From the NCBI RefSeq assembly GCF_024464185.1, contig NZ_JANHAU010000004.1:110958-174957 (forward strand): DNA of 64,000 nucleotides, written 5' to 3'. This document shows, piece by piece, positions 35,684 through 42,947 of the stretch; position 1 is the first letter of the stretch, and each line of letters opens with the position of its first letter. This stretch comes from Haloarchaeobius salinus (GTDB lineage: Archaea; Halobacteriota; Halobacteria; Halobacteriales; Natrialbaceae). A program made the translations under genes and the position numbers. The notes beneath the pieces were generated by a model, which had not been told where the DNA came from, made no database searches, and saw nothing but the letters and a program-made list of their open reading frames with translations.

Positions 35684-36148
35684 TCAGCGGGTCCCCCCGT
35701 AGCCGTACTGCCCGTAGCCCTGCTCGCCGTAATCGTCCTCGGGAGTGGTCGTCGTCGTTCTGGTCGTCGTCGGCGTGGACGTCTCGGTCGCGGTCCGCGT
35801 CGCCGTCGGCGTGGACGTCTCGGTCGCGGTCCGCGTCGGAGTGGCCGTCGTCGTGCTCGAGCCGGCCGCGGTCGTGGCGACCGTGGTCGCCACCGACGTG
35901 GCGGTCGGCGTCGGGGTGCCGCCGTACCCGAACGTCGTGGTCTGCTCGTCCGACTCGTCCGACCCGTCATCTCCCCCGACGAAGGCCTCTATCGTCGCAC
36001 ACCCCGCGAGACCGACGCCCCCGACGAGCGACATCGTCTGAAGGAGTGTCCGCCTGTTCACCACGCCGTCACGTGCTCCGCCGGGTTCGTCGCCCGACCT
36101 GTCGGGCAGTCGGCCACCCGAAGATTTCGGTGATTCGTGTCGAACCAT
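35684..36148 (-). CDS. Tat lipoprotein with Thr/Pro repeat stalk
   Basis: A 154-residue exported protein. The signal contains NRRTLLQTMSLVGGVG and a lipobox LAGC (Cys ~52). The rest is a low-complexity stalk of Thr, Pro, Ala and Glu with an exact 12-residue repeat (TATETSTPTATR), ending in a Gly/Tyr-rich tail (YGEQGYGQYGYGG). It is likely heavily O-glycosylated and surface-exposed. The ATG at 36148 is 24-30 bases after a clear TATA box (leaderless). It precedes the tail-fibre-like gene, perhaps as its membrane tether (inference). Confidence 0.65.
   Translation of the reverse strand: MVRHESPKSSGGRLPDRSGDEPGGARDGVVNRRTLLQTMSLVGGVGLAGCATIEAFVGGDDGSDESDEQTTTFGYGGTPTPTATSVATTVATTAAGSSTTTATPTRTATETSTPTATRTATETSTPTTTRTTTTTPEDDYGEQGYGQYGYGGTR
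35769..35840 (-). repeat. 36-bp tandem repeat (two copies) in the lipoprotein gene
   Basis: The 36-bp unit, read on the plus strand as GTCGGCGTGGACGTCTCGGT plus 16 more bases, occurs twice in direct succession with near identity. It encodes a 12-residue Thr-rich repeat. Confidence 0.8.
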
Positions 36149-36171
36149 GGGGAGCGTCTCCCCCGAGGGGG

Positions 36172-36178
36172 TATAAAT
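36172..36178 (-). promoter_or_regulatory. TATA box of the repeat lipoprotein (leaderless)
   Basis: On the minus strand ATTTATA lies 24-30 bases before the ATG at 36148. This gives the lipoprotein its own promoter, independent of the structured region upstream. Confidence 0.65.
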
Positions 36179-36391
36179 CGGGACCCGACGTACTTCGTGA
36201 ACCTGAACAGTCGGGGAGTCAGTTACGTTCTGCGGCAGTCCTCGGCGCTGTCGGGCGCCCTCGCGGAGCAAATGTATGAGAATTGACCAGTGCGCATCGT
36301 CGATAGCTGGTGGGAATGCCTCGGCTGACGGGACACGGAAACAGCGATGGCTCCTCACGGCAACGGATGGCTGTCGGTCGCCGCGAACGAC

Positions 36392-36585
36392 GGCCCGCGA
36401 GGGACAGGAGTGCGGGCCACGAGAGTGGCGGGTTCGAAGCGACGCCGCCGCCGCTTCGGGCAAGGTAGAGGCGAGAGTTCCGTTCCGCGATAGGCTCCTA
36501 GGTAGCCCCGCGGAACGGAAGTGGGCGCGGGCGTAGGTGCGACGGGCGTTTGCCGGAATCGACGTGAAAAGCGTCTCTCCGGCAA
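36392..36585 (-). ncRNA. Candidate structured non-coding RNA
   Basis: Read on the minus strand there are four consecutive perfect stems. The first is TTGCCGG/CCGGCAA (36585-36550) with an inner GACG/CGTC. The second is a 12-bp stem, TTCCGTTCCGCG with CGCGGAACGGAA (36520-36478), with an inner GGCT/AGCC. The third is CGAAGCG/CGCTTCG (36458-36435). The fourth is GGCCCGC/GCGGGCC (36418-36392). A TATA box (GTTTATA, 36608-36614) is positioned to start transcription almost exactly at the first stem. It does not show conserved sequences of RNase P, SRP RNA or box C/D RNA. Strand and ends are inferred. Confidence 0.45.
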
Positions 36586-36607
36586 CCACTGCTTTGGAGC
36601 GCGAACG

Positions 36608-36614
36608 TATAAAC
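36608..36614 (-). promoter_or_regulatory. TATA box for the candidate ncRNA
   Basis: GTTTATA on the minus strand lies 23-29 bases before 36585, the first paired base of the structured segment. Confidence 0.45.
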
Positions 36615-36633
36615 TCCGCGACTTTGACAGCGC

Positions 36634-37446
36634 TCAGAGACGAGCGTCGTCGAGGGCGGGGAACTCCTCGCGGACGCGGTCGACCTCGCCCGGGTCCACC
36701 GCTGTCACGACGAGGTCGGGGCGGTCGTCCGTCGTCGCGACGGGCGTGCCCCACGGGTCGTAGACGGTCGAACGGCCGAGCAGGGTGGCGTCGTCGAACG
36801 CGCCGCTGCCGTTGATGGTGGCGACGTAGGAGAGGTTCTCGATGGCCCGGGAACGGGGGAGTGTCTGCCAGTGCTCGACGCGGGGGTAGGGCCACGCGCT
36901 CGGCACGAGGGTCAGGGTCGCGCCCCGGTCTTTGAGCTCGCGGTAGAGTTCGGGGAACCGCAGGTCGTAGCAGGTCGTGACGGCCACGGTGAAACCGCCG
37001 AGCTCCGTGGTCGGGATGCGCTCGCCGGGCACCAGCAGCTCGGTTTCGGCGGAGCCGTAGCCGAACAGGTGGTGCTTGCGGTAGACGAGCTGGCGCTCGC
37101 CGTCGGCGTCGAACAGCACCGCGGTGTTCGCCAGCCCGTCCTCGGCGGGCGTCGGGACCGCGCTGGAGGCGGCGGTCTCCGCGAGGTCCTCGACGACGGT
37201 GCCGGCGAGCAGCGCGACGTCGTTGTCGGCGGCGACGTCGGCGAGCCGGGTGAGCGTCTCCCCGTCGAGTCCCTCGGCGGCGCGCTGGTAGACGTCGAAC
37301 GAGAAGTAGCCGACGTTGAACAGCTCCGGCAGCGCGACGAGGTCCGCACCACGGTCGGCGGCGGACTCGACGGCCGCGGCCGCGCGGTCGACGTTGGCGT
37401 CGACGGCGGCGGGCTCGACCTCGAGCTGGGCGAGTGCGAGCTTCAT
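36634..37446 (-). CDS. Nitrilase-superfamily carbon-nitrogen hydrolase
   Basis: A 270-residue enzyme with the catalytic triad visible: Glu in LVALPELF, Lys in LVYRKHHLFGYG, and Cys in VTTCYDLRFPE. It fits the omega-amidase/Nit2-like branch by its size and by the sequence FNVGYFSFDVY. Typical activity is hydrolysis of linear amides such as 2-oxoglutaramate; the substrate here is inference. The ATG at 37446 overlaps the stop of the upstream SRPBCC gene by four bases, so they are co-translated. Confidence 0.85.
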   Translation of the reverse strand: MKLALAQLEVEPAAVDANVDRAAAAVESAADRGADLVALPELFNVGYFSFDVYQRAAEGLDGETLTRLADVAADNDVALLAGTVVEDLAETAASSAVPTPAEDGLANTAVLFDADGERQLVYRKHHLFGYGSAETELLVPGERIPTTELGGFTVAVTTCYDLRFPELYRELKDRGATLTLVPSAWPYPRVEHWQTLPRSRAIENLSYVATINGSGAFDDATLLGRSTVYDPWGTPVATTDDRPDLVVTAVDPGEVDRVREEFPALDDARL

Positions 37447-37877
37447 GCCGGCAGCTCCAGATACTCGCGCAGTGCGGCTTCGAGGTTGTCCAGTTCGCCG
37501 TCCAGATTCCGTTCGAAGAACCGTTCCACGCCGGGGAGCTTGCCGTCCACGATGAACCGGTTCGTGAGGGTACAGCCCTCCTCCGTCTCCCGGATCTCGT
37601 GTTCACCGGTGACCCGCATCACCTTCGAACGGCCCTCGAACCGGACGAACTCGGGCTCGCGACGGTCGACGTCGCGGGTCCGGATGGCGACGGTACGCCG
37701 GATGAGCGGGATCGGCAGTTCGACGTGCCACGTCGCCTCGGTGCCGTCCTCGTTGCGGAGCTCGAAGCGGTCCACCACGCTGATGGGGCGAGCGCGGAGC
37801 TCCGGGTCCGCGATGAACGCCCAGACCCGCTCGGGGGTAACCGGGAACTCGAACGTGCGCTCGACCCGGACTGTCAT
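37443..37877 (-). CDS. SRPBCC (START/Bet v1-like) family protein
   Basis: A 144-residue helix-grip protein with no signal. It opens MTVRVERTFEFPVTPERVWAF-type (strand, then the P-x-x-VW helix) and ends with a long helix, FFERNLDGELDNLEAALREYL. Such DUF2505-like or START-fold proteins bind hydrophobic ligands. Its stop overlaps the nitrilase start, so the two form an operon. Ligand unknown. Confidence 0.75.
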   Translation of the reverse strand: MTVRVERTFEFPVTPERVWAFIADPELRARPISVVDRFELRNEDGTEATWHVELPIPLIRRTVAIRTRDVDRREPEFVRFEGRSKVMRVTGEHEIRETEEGCTLTNRFIVDGKLPGVERFFERNLDGELDNLEAALREYLELPA

Positions 37878-37921
37878 ACGATATCTGGTTCCCTCGTGGC
37901 CAAAAACGCAGCGGAATCGGG

Positions 37922-38146
37922 TTAACTGACCGTTACCTTCCAGGTCGTCGACCGGGAGCGACCCCATTTCTCGATGTCCACGTCCTCGGACTTCTCCGAG
38001 AGGTGTGGGAGCCGCGAGCCGACCTGCTTCGAGGAGAGGTCGATGGCGTCGGCGATGTTCTTCGCACGGAAGTACTGTTGCCCCTTCGAGACGCTGTCTC
38101 GCAGGTAGGCGAGTATCCGCTGCTCCTCGTCGGAGTAATCGCTCAT
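37922..38146 (-). CDS. Small winged-helix protein (DUF7123-like)
   Basis: A 74-residue protein. It has an EEQRILAYLRDSVSKGQ helix, then YFRAKNIADAIDLSSKQVGSRLPHL, a recognisable helix-turn-helix, and a beta-wing ending in TTWKVTV. It is a haloarchaeal stand-alone winged helix that probably binds DNA. Target unknown. No cysteine or ligand domain is present. Confidence 0.7.
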   Translation of the reverse strand: MSDYSDEEQRILAYLRDSVSKGQQYFRAKNIADAIDLSSKQVGSRLPHLSEKSEDVDIEKWGRSRSTTWKVTVS

Positions 38147-38199
38147 CGTCTAACTGGAGGTAGGGGCCTCACGCTAATAACGATTTTTGCTCCACCGTG

Positions 38200-38415
38200 T
38201 CAGCGGTCCCACCACTGCAGCGCGAAGACCGAGAGCATCGCGAAGACCATCGCGCCCGCGAACGCCGCGCTGCCGGCCACCTGTGCGCTGGACGTCCCAC
38301 CGAGATACTGGATGCCGAAGACGGCCATCGCGACGGCGCTCAGGACGGCGGCGATGCCGAAGGCGGTGGAGAAGCCGATCGCCTTGTCGCTCGACCCGGA
38401 CGTGTGTTGACTCAT
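38200..38415 (-). CDS. Small two-TM membrane protein
   Basis: A 71-residue protein with two TM helices (AIGFSTAFGIAAVLSAVAMA and SAAFAGAMVFAMLSVFAL) linked by a GIQYLGGTSSAQ loop, with a hydrophilic N-terminus. Many haloarchaea have a similar one-gene membrane protein; function unknown. The ATG at 38415 is chosen because the longer frame upstream would run antisense to the next gene. Confidence 0.6.
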   Translation of the reverse strand: MSQHTSGSSDKAIGFSTAFGIAAVLSAVAMAVFGIQYLGGTSSAQVAGSAAFAGAMVFAMLSVFALQWWDR

Positions 38416-38527
38416 GGGCGTGACTATCGAGGGGAGGGTCTTAATCCCTGCTGTCGACGGTGCGACCCACCATCCTACGGACGTTGGCTCAAGAGCTTTT
38501 ACCGGTGGGGCACTTCGGTCAAGCGGA

Positions 38528-39763
38528 ATGACAGAGGGAACGGACGGCGGTGACGGGTCGGCAAGTGCGAAGACGGGCAGTGGTGGTGGGCCCGCGACGG
38601 TGAAGCGCCTCCTGTTCGGGAGCAAACTCCGGGTCGGTGCCGTCGTCGTGGTCGGCCTCGTGGGGATGGTCGTCGCGGCGTACCTGCTTGGCCTCCTCGG
38701 TGTCCCGTCGGTGACGGGCGTCGAGAACCGTTTCGGCGAGACGAACGAGTCGACGACGGTCATCGAGACCGAGCTCGGGGTACAGAACCCGAACCCGGTC
38801 GGGACGGGCTTCCTCGACGTCTCCGCGAACTACGAGGTGAACATGAACGACATCACGATGGCGACCGGCGGGCGGGACGACATCGACGTCCAGCCGGGGC
38901 AGTCGACGGTGACGACCCGGAGCTACCTCCAGAACGAGGAGATACCGCGCTGGTGGGCCAGCCACATCCGTCGTGGTGAGCAGACCCAGGTGCGCATCGA
39001 CGCGACGGTCCGCTCGGGGCTCGTCGGTCGCTCGTTCGCGGTGCCACAGGAGCGGACCATCCGGACCGACCTGCTCTCGTCGTTCAACTCCACCGAGACG
39101 CGCGAGGTGAACGCGGACCGGCCGCTGGTGTCCGACCCGGTGCTGTACGTCAACCGGACCGCCGGCCAGTGGGGCGACGTGACCAACGAGTCGACGCCCA
39201 TCGTGCTCGACTTCTACGTCTACAACCCGAAGTCCTACGCGATCCCCATCTCCCAGATCGAGTACGCGGTGAACATGAACGACATCACCGTCGGCGAGGG
39301 GACGAACGACCGCGAGTACATCCTCGAACCCGGCGAGGTGACCCAGGTCAGGACCGTGACGACCATCGACAACACGAACCTCGACGAGTGGTGGGTGAGC
39401 CACCTCCAGCGGGATCAGGTCACCGACCTCCGCATCGACTTCAGCGTGACCACCCGGATCGGCGGGACGAGCATCCAGATCCCGATGGACCGGTTCACCT
39501 ACACCGAGACCATCGAGACGGACATCTTCGGCACGAAGAACGCGACCGACGCGGGCGGTGAGAATGGGACGGATGGGTCCGAGACCGACGACGGGACCAC
39601 CGGGAGTGGTGACGACACCGCGACGGACGGCGGGACCACGACCGACGACGGCTCCGGTGACGACGGCACGACGAGCGGTGGCGGGACGACCACCGACGGC
39701 GGCGGCATCCTCGGTGCCCGCACGGCTGGTGCGGCACCGACAGATGCGGCAAGACTCGCGTGA
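38528..39763 (+). CDS. LEA-type-2 (WHy) domain surface protein, two domains
   Basis: A 411-residue protein with one N-terminal TM (VGAVVVVGLVGMVVAAYL, residues ~36-58) and two homologous LEA14/WHy domains outside the cell (about 70-210 and 215-340). Each contains a matching block: NYEVNMNDITMATGG then SYLQNEEIPRWWASH, and EYAVNMNDITVGEG then NTNLDEWWVSH. A Thr/Gly/Asp-rich tail follows. LEA-2 proteins protect against desiccation and stress in other organisms; here the extracellular orientation is inferred from the single TM anchor. Confidence 0.75.
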   Translation: MTEGTDGGDGSASAKTGSGGGPATVKRLLFGSKLRVGAVVVVGLVGMVVAAYLLGLLGVPSVTGVENRFGETNESTTVIETELGVQNPNPVGTGFLDVSANYEVNMNDITMATGGRDDIDVQPGQSTVTTRSYLQNEEIPRWWASHIRRGEQTQVRIDATVRSGLVGRSFAVPQERTIRTDLLSSFNSTETREVNADRPLVSDPVLYVNRTAGQWGDVTNESTPIVLDFYVYNPKSYAIPISQIEYAVNMNDITVGEGTNDREYILEPGEVTQVRTVTTIDNTNLDEWWVSHLQRDQVTDLRIDFSVTTRIGGTSIQIPMDRFTYTETIETDIFGTKNATDAGGENGTDGSETDDGTTGSGDDTATDGGTTTDDGSGDDGTTSGGGTTTDGGGILGARTAGAAPTDAARLA

Positions 39764-39796
39764 ACGGGTGCGGCGAGTGCTGACGCCGGCAACACG

Positions 39797-39804
39797 CTTA
39801 TTAT
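39797..39804 (+). promoter_or_regulatory. TATA box upstream of the DUF7528-like gene
   Basis: CTTATTAT lies 25-32 bases before the ATG at 39829, marking that ATG as the leaderless start, although its frame closes after 14 codons. Confidence 0.5.
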
Positions 39805-39955
39805 CCCGGCACGCTCACAGTAGCGTACATGAACCGGAGTACCCAGTCTCCTGGTCGAGTTCTCCGACGGTAACGAGATCACCGTCGAATCCACTCCAGA
39901 GTCCATCGTCGTTTCTATCGGTGAATCGAACCGCACGCTCACGCGCCGAGAAGCC

Positions 39956-40333
39956 ATGGCGCTGCAGGACCAGATCGGCGACGCGCTGGTCGAACGCCGC
40001 GAGTTCTTCCGCACCACGGGCGTCCACCGCGAGGACGGCTCCTACGAGGTGACCCGTCGTGGGGCCGACTCCGCGGGCAACGCGAAGGTGTTCGAGAGCT
40101 TCGAGACCGTCCGCCGGCTGTACGACCGCCTGCCCGACGAGTTCGGGGCCGACGCGGTCGGTCGGACCGGTATCACGGGCTCGCGCCGGCACATGCTGGT
40201 GCGACACTTCGCGGAGCATCCGGCCTTCGACTGCGAGATCACGAGCCGGAGTCCGCTGACGGTCGCGAAGACCGACTCCGAGTCCGCGGACGCGAACGAG
40301 GAGGAGCCGATGCCGGAGGCGACGGCCGACTGA
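39956..40333 (+). CDS. DUF7528-like protein, 5' part out of frame
   Basis: 125 residues from the first in-frame ATG, with GDALVERREFFRTTGVHREDGSY and TGSRRHMLVRHFAEHPAFDCE, a haloarchaeal family of unknown function. Coding sequence clearly continues upstream in this frame (LVEFSDGNEITVES, then NRTLTRREA), but no ATG, GTG or TTG exists there before a stop. A well-placed promoter and ATG at 39829 are in a different frame. One extra base near 39848-39851 would explain this, so the gene is either frameshifted here or starts unusually. The C-terminus is acidic. Confidence 0.65.
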   Translation: MALQDQIGDALVERREFFRTTGVHREDGSYEVTRRGADSAGNAKVFESFETVRRLYDRLPDEFGADAVGRTGITGSRRHMLVRHFAEHPAFDCEITSRSPLTVAKTDSESADANEEEPMPEATAD

Positions 40334-40405
40334 GGCCGACGCCGTCCGGGTTCCAACAGCCTCGACGAGCGGTAGCTCCGGACGGAGAACGAGAGTACTG
40401 CGCGC

Positions 40406-41437
40406 TCAGTTGATCTCGACGTGCTCGGACTCCTCGTTGAGCGCGAGGTTGACCGCGATCTCGGCGTTCCGCATGGCGTACTGGGCGGTCTGCTGGAGGC
40501 TGACGAGCACCTCCCGTACCTGCAGGAGGTCCTTGTTGTCCATCTCGGGGAGGTCGTCGAGGATCTCGCGCTCGCGGTCGCTGATCTCGTGGAACAGCCG
40601 GCGCACCTCGATGGTCTTGTCGTAGTCGCGCTCGACGGCCGCCTCGACCGCGAGTGCGGTGATCTCGTCGACCTTCTCCGTGAACTCGCGGATGCGGCGC
40701 ATCACGGGCTGGTCGACGTTGAGGGTGTGATTCTCCGTCTCCATGACGATCTCGGCGATGTCCTCGGCGTTGTCCGCGGTCAGCTCCAGGTTCTTCGCGA
40801 TGGAGCGGTAGCCGATGAGCGGGAAGCCCTCGTCCAGCCCGACCGCGCGGGCGAGGTTCGGGTTCTGGTAGGCCGTGAAGATGAGCCGCAGCATCAGCAC
40901 GAAGATCTTGTTCGCCTGGCGCTCGCGGTTGAGCGCGCGCTGGGCCATGTCGGGGTTGCCGTGGGCGAGCGCCTTGATGGCCTCGCCGCGCATCGTCGAG
41001 CCCGTGGACTCGAGGCGCTCGAGCAGGTTGTCGAGCGTGAAGTCCTCGGGGTCGACGGAGCAGCGGATGGCGATGCTCTCGGGCGTCTCCTCGATGACGC
41101 CGAGACCCATCAGCTGCGTCTCGGCCTGGTAGACCGCGTTGATGTGCTCCGAGGGGAGCGTGCCGCCCTCGTGGACGACGCGGATGACCCGCCGCCCGAG
41201 CACGTACTGCGCGACGATGGCGCGCTCGACGGCGTCCGCGTCGAGGTTGTCCGCGTGGATGATGGCCTCGGACTCCTCGGTGCTCGCCGACTCCGGCATC
41301 ACCGTCAGCGTTCCCTTGCCACCCATCCGCAGCGACACCTCGTCGCCCTTCTCGACGTCCTGCTCCTTCGCCCACTCTGCCGGCAGCGTCATCGCCAGCG
41401 TGGACGGTCCGAGCCGCTGGACCTTTCGCGTTTCCAT
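40406..41437 (-). CDS. Phosphate uptake regulator with AbrB-like and PhoU domains
   Basis: A 343-residue protein. Residues 1-45 form an AbrB/SpoVT-type DNA-binding domain (RKVQRLGPSTLAMTLPAEW, then GDEVSLRM). The remainder has two PhoU-like helical bundles with AIKALAHGNPDMAQRALNRE and DITALAVEA-type metal-binding helices. In haloarchaea this domain pair is typical of PhoU homologues linked to phosphate control. No transporter is next to it. ATG 41437 is the start of the AbrB domain; a longer frame upstream is not conserved. Confidence 0.8.
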   Translation of the reverse strand: METRKVQRLGPSTLAMTLPAEWAKEQDVEKGDEVSLRMGGKGTLTVMPESASTEESEAIIHADNLDADAVERAIVAQYVLGRRVIRVVHEGGTLPSEHINAVYQAETQLMGLGVIEETPESIAIRCSVDPEDFTLDNLLERLESTGSTMRGEAIKALAHGNPDMAQRALNRERQANKIFVLMLRLIFTAYQNPNLARAVGLDEGFPLIGYRSIAKNLELTADNAEDIAEIVMETENHTLNVDQPVMRRIREFTEKVDEITALAVEAAVERDYDKTIEVRRLFHEISDREREILDDLPEMDNKDLLQVREVLVSLQQTAQYAMRNAEIAVNLALNEESEHVEIN

Positions 41438-41565
41438 GCCCTCCCGTAGCCATGGGGAGACCTTATATTTGACTCCCTCGGGATTATATCCCGTAGTACC
41501 TGATAATACCACCCCTTACGAAACTCCGGGTGTGGCAGGATTAGCCGCCTCTGGGGGCCGACGAC

Positions 41566-42630
41566 TCAGGCGACCTTGAGCAGCCGTCGCTCGTATCGGC
41601 CGACCCGGACCTGCTGCCAGCCCCGCAGCGACTCGTTGACGGCCTCGTCGTCGGTGTCGACCCTGAGGACGCCAACGTCGTCGAGCTTGTCCCGGGAAGC
41701 GACGACCTCGACCTCGCTGCGTTCGATGACCGCCGGCGAGATCTGATGGTTGCCCCGGCCGAAGATGAACCCCTGCCCGCCGATGGGCGAGACGACGATG
41801 ACGTTCCGCTCGCCGAGCACGTCCAGTATCTCGTCCTCGGTCGCGTCGTACGCCAGCACCTCGCCGTCGCGCCAGACGTCCACACCCAGCGGCGACGGCT
41901 CGAAGCCGAGCTCGCGCTTGATGGCACCGACGGTGCTCCCCGGTGCGAGGATGTACGTCACGTCGGGGTCGACCTCCTCGGCGAACCCCTCCGCCAGCGA
42001 GTCGACGGTGCCGCCACCGACCTGCTTCGAGGACTGCACCGCCTCCGCGACCGGCACCGGGACGACCGCGTGGAGCGTCGTCCGTACCTCGCCGCCGCGG
42101 TAGGCGTCCTCGTCGATGTCGTTCACCTCCCGGTCCGCGACGCGGTCGAACGTCGCCGCGACGCGCCCCGCGTCCCTGGGCGTCACGCCGAACACAGAGG
42201 AGTATATCTTGACGCCGGCGGGCACGCCGAGCATCGGCGTGTCCACGCCGGCCGCCTGGAGCGTCTTCGCCACGTCGACAGCGGTCCCATCGCCGCCGAC
42301 GAACAGCACGAGGTCGACGTCGGCGTCGAGGAAGGCTTCGACCGCCGCGCGCGTGTCCCCAGCATCGGTCTCGTCGCCGGTCTCGGTGACGACGGTCGGC
42401 TCGAACCCGGCCTCGCGGGCCTCCTGCTCGCCCATCGCACCGCCGGCCGTGAACAGCTCGACGGGCTCGCCCGCGGCCCCGCGGAGCGTCGTCAGTGCCT
42501 CGACCGCACGCTCGGGTGCGCGCTGCTCCGCGCCGCGCTCGCGTGCCTCGGCGACCTTCCCGTCGGTCCCTTTCAGTCCGACGCGTCCGCCCATCCCGGC
42601 GATGGGATTGACGACGACCCCGATTCGCAT
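41566..42630 (-). CDS. ATP-NAD kinase family protein
   Basis: A 354-residue protein. It starts RIGVVVNPIAGMGG and contains VDLVLFVGGDGTAVDVA, the GGDG motif that defines NAD and diacylglycerol kinases, followed by LGVPAGVKIYSSVFG and a later GGQGFIFGRGNHQISP. This pattern matches archaeal ATP-NAD kinase-like proteins (AcoX/PpnK relatives) rather than the short canonical NadK. The natural substrate may not be NAD. Start ATG 42630 begins the first strand. Confidence 0.75.
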   Translation of the reverse strand: MRIGVVVNPIAGMGGRVGLKGTDGKVAEARERGAEQRAPERAVEALTTLRGAAGEPVELFTAGGAMGEQEAREAGFEPTVVTETGDETDAGDTRAAVEAFLDADVDLVLFVGGDGTAVDVAKTLQAAGVDTPMLGVPAGVKIYSSVFGVTPRDAGRVAATFDRVADREVNDIDEDAYRGGEVRTTLHAVVPVPVAEAVQSSKQVGGGTVDSLAEGFAEEVDPDVTYILAPGSTVGAIKRELGFEPSPLGVDVWRDGEVLAYDATEDEILDVLGERNVIVVSPIGGQGFIFGRGNHQISPAVIERSEVEVVASRDKLDDVGVLRVDTDDEAVNESLRGWQQVRVGRYERRLLKVA

Positions 42631-42755
42631 TTGCCGTCCCTTGGTCGGTCCGGTGGAAAAAGGACGCGTTTCCGGTACCCGAATCGCCCTGCACGACGCC
42701 ACCCCGACGTTGCAGCACCCGAAAGCCCGGTCCCCGCATTGCCCGACATGTGAAC

Positions 42756-42762
42756 GTTTAAG
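42756..42762 (+). promoter_or_regulatory. TATA-like box of the 36-residue microprotein
   Basis: GTTTAAG lies 25-31 bases before the ATG at 42787, the distance expected for a leaderless message. Confidence 0.5.
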
Positions 42763-42786
42763 CTATCGGGGACGCAAGCGCGAGCC

Positions 42787-42897
42787 ATGATGAACTTCGT
42801 CCTGCAGAGCGCGCTGCCGTTCCCGGGCACCGGGTGGGTCGTCCTCGTCGCGAGCCTGGCACTGACCGTCGGCTGGCTGCTCCACATCTACCGGTAG
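42787..42897 (+). CDS. 36-residue single-TM microprotein
   Basis: A very short gene: two Met codons, NFVLQSALPFPGTGW, one TM helix (VVLVASLALTVGWLL) and HIYR at the end. It has its own well-placed TATA-like box, haloarchaeal codon use, and lies alone 50 bases before the site-2 protease gene on the same strand. It may be a small subunit or regulator of that protease, but nothing shows this directly. Confidence 0.5.
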   Translation: MMNFVLQSALPFPGTGWVVLVASLALTVGWLLHIYR

Positions 42898-42947
42898 ACC
42901 GCTATCCGTGCGCCCGTTTTAACCCACCAAGGCCCCTAGAGGGGGGT

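Larger units (their letters stand above)
36179..36633. other. Gene-free region holding a highly structured segment
   Basis: No reading frame here has a convincing protein. The right half (36392-36585) contains four perfect hairpins in a row and a TATA box on the minus strand; the left half shows nothing I can name. Confidence 0.6.

Noticed and set aside
34867..36148. A provirus
   Set aside because: One tail-fibre-like protein alone is not enough; no terminase, capsid, portal or replication gene is present.
36425..36450. GGGTTCGAAG resembling a tRNA T-loop
   Set aside because: The required stem does not pair; these bases take part in a different perfect hairpin.
36392..36585. RNase P RNA or SRP 7S RNA
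   Set aside because: I could not find the conserved RNase P core sequences or the SRP domain motif on either strand.
36355..36585. 76-codon frame on the minus strand
   Set aside because: It lies wholly over the hairpin cluster and has a basic, low-complexity product.
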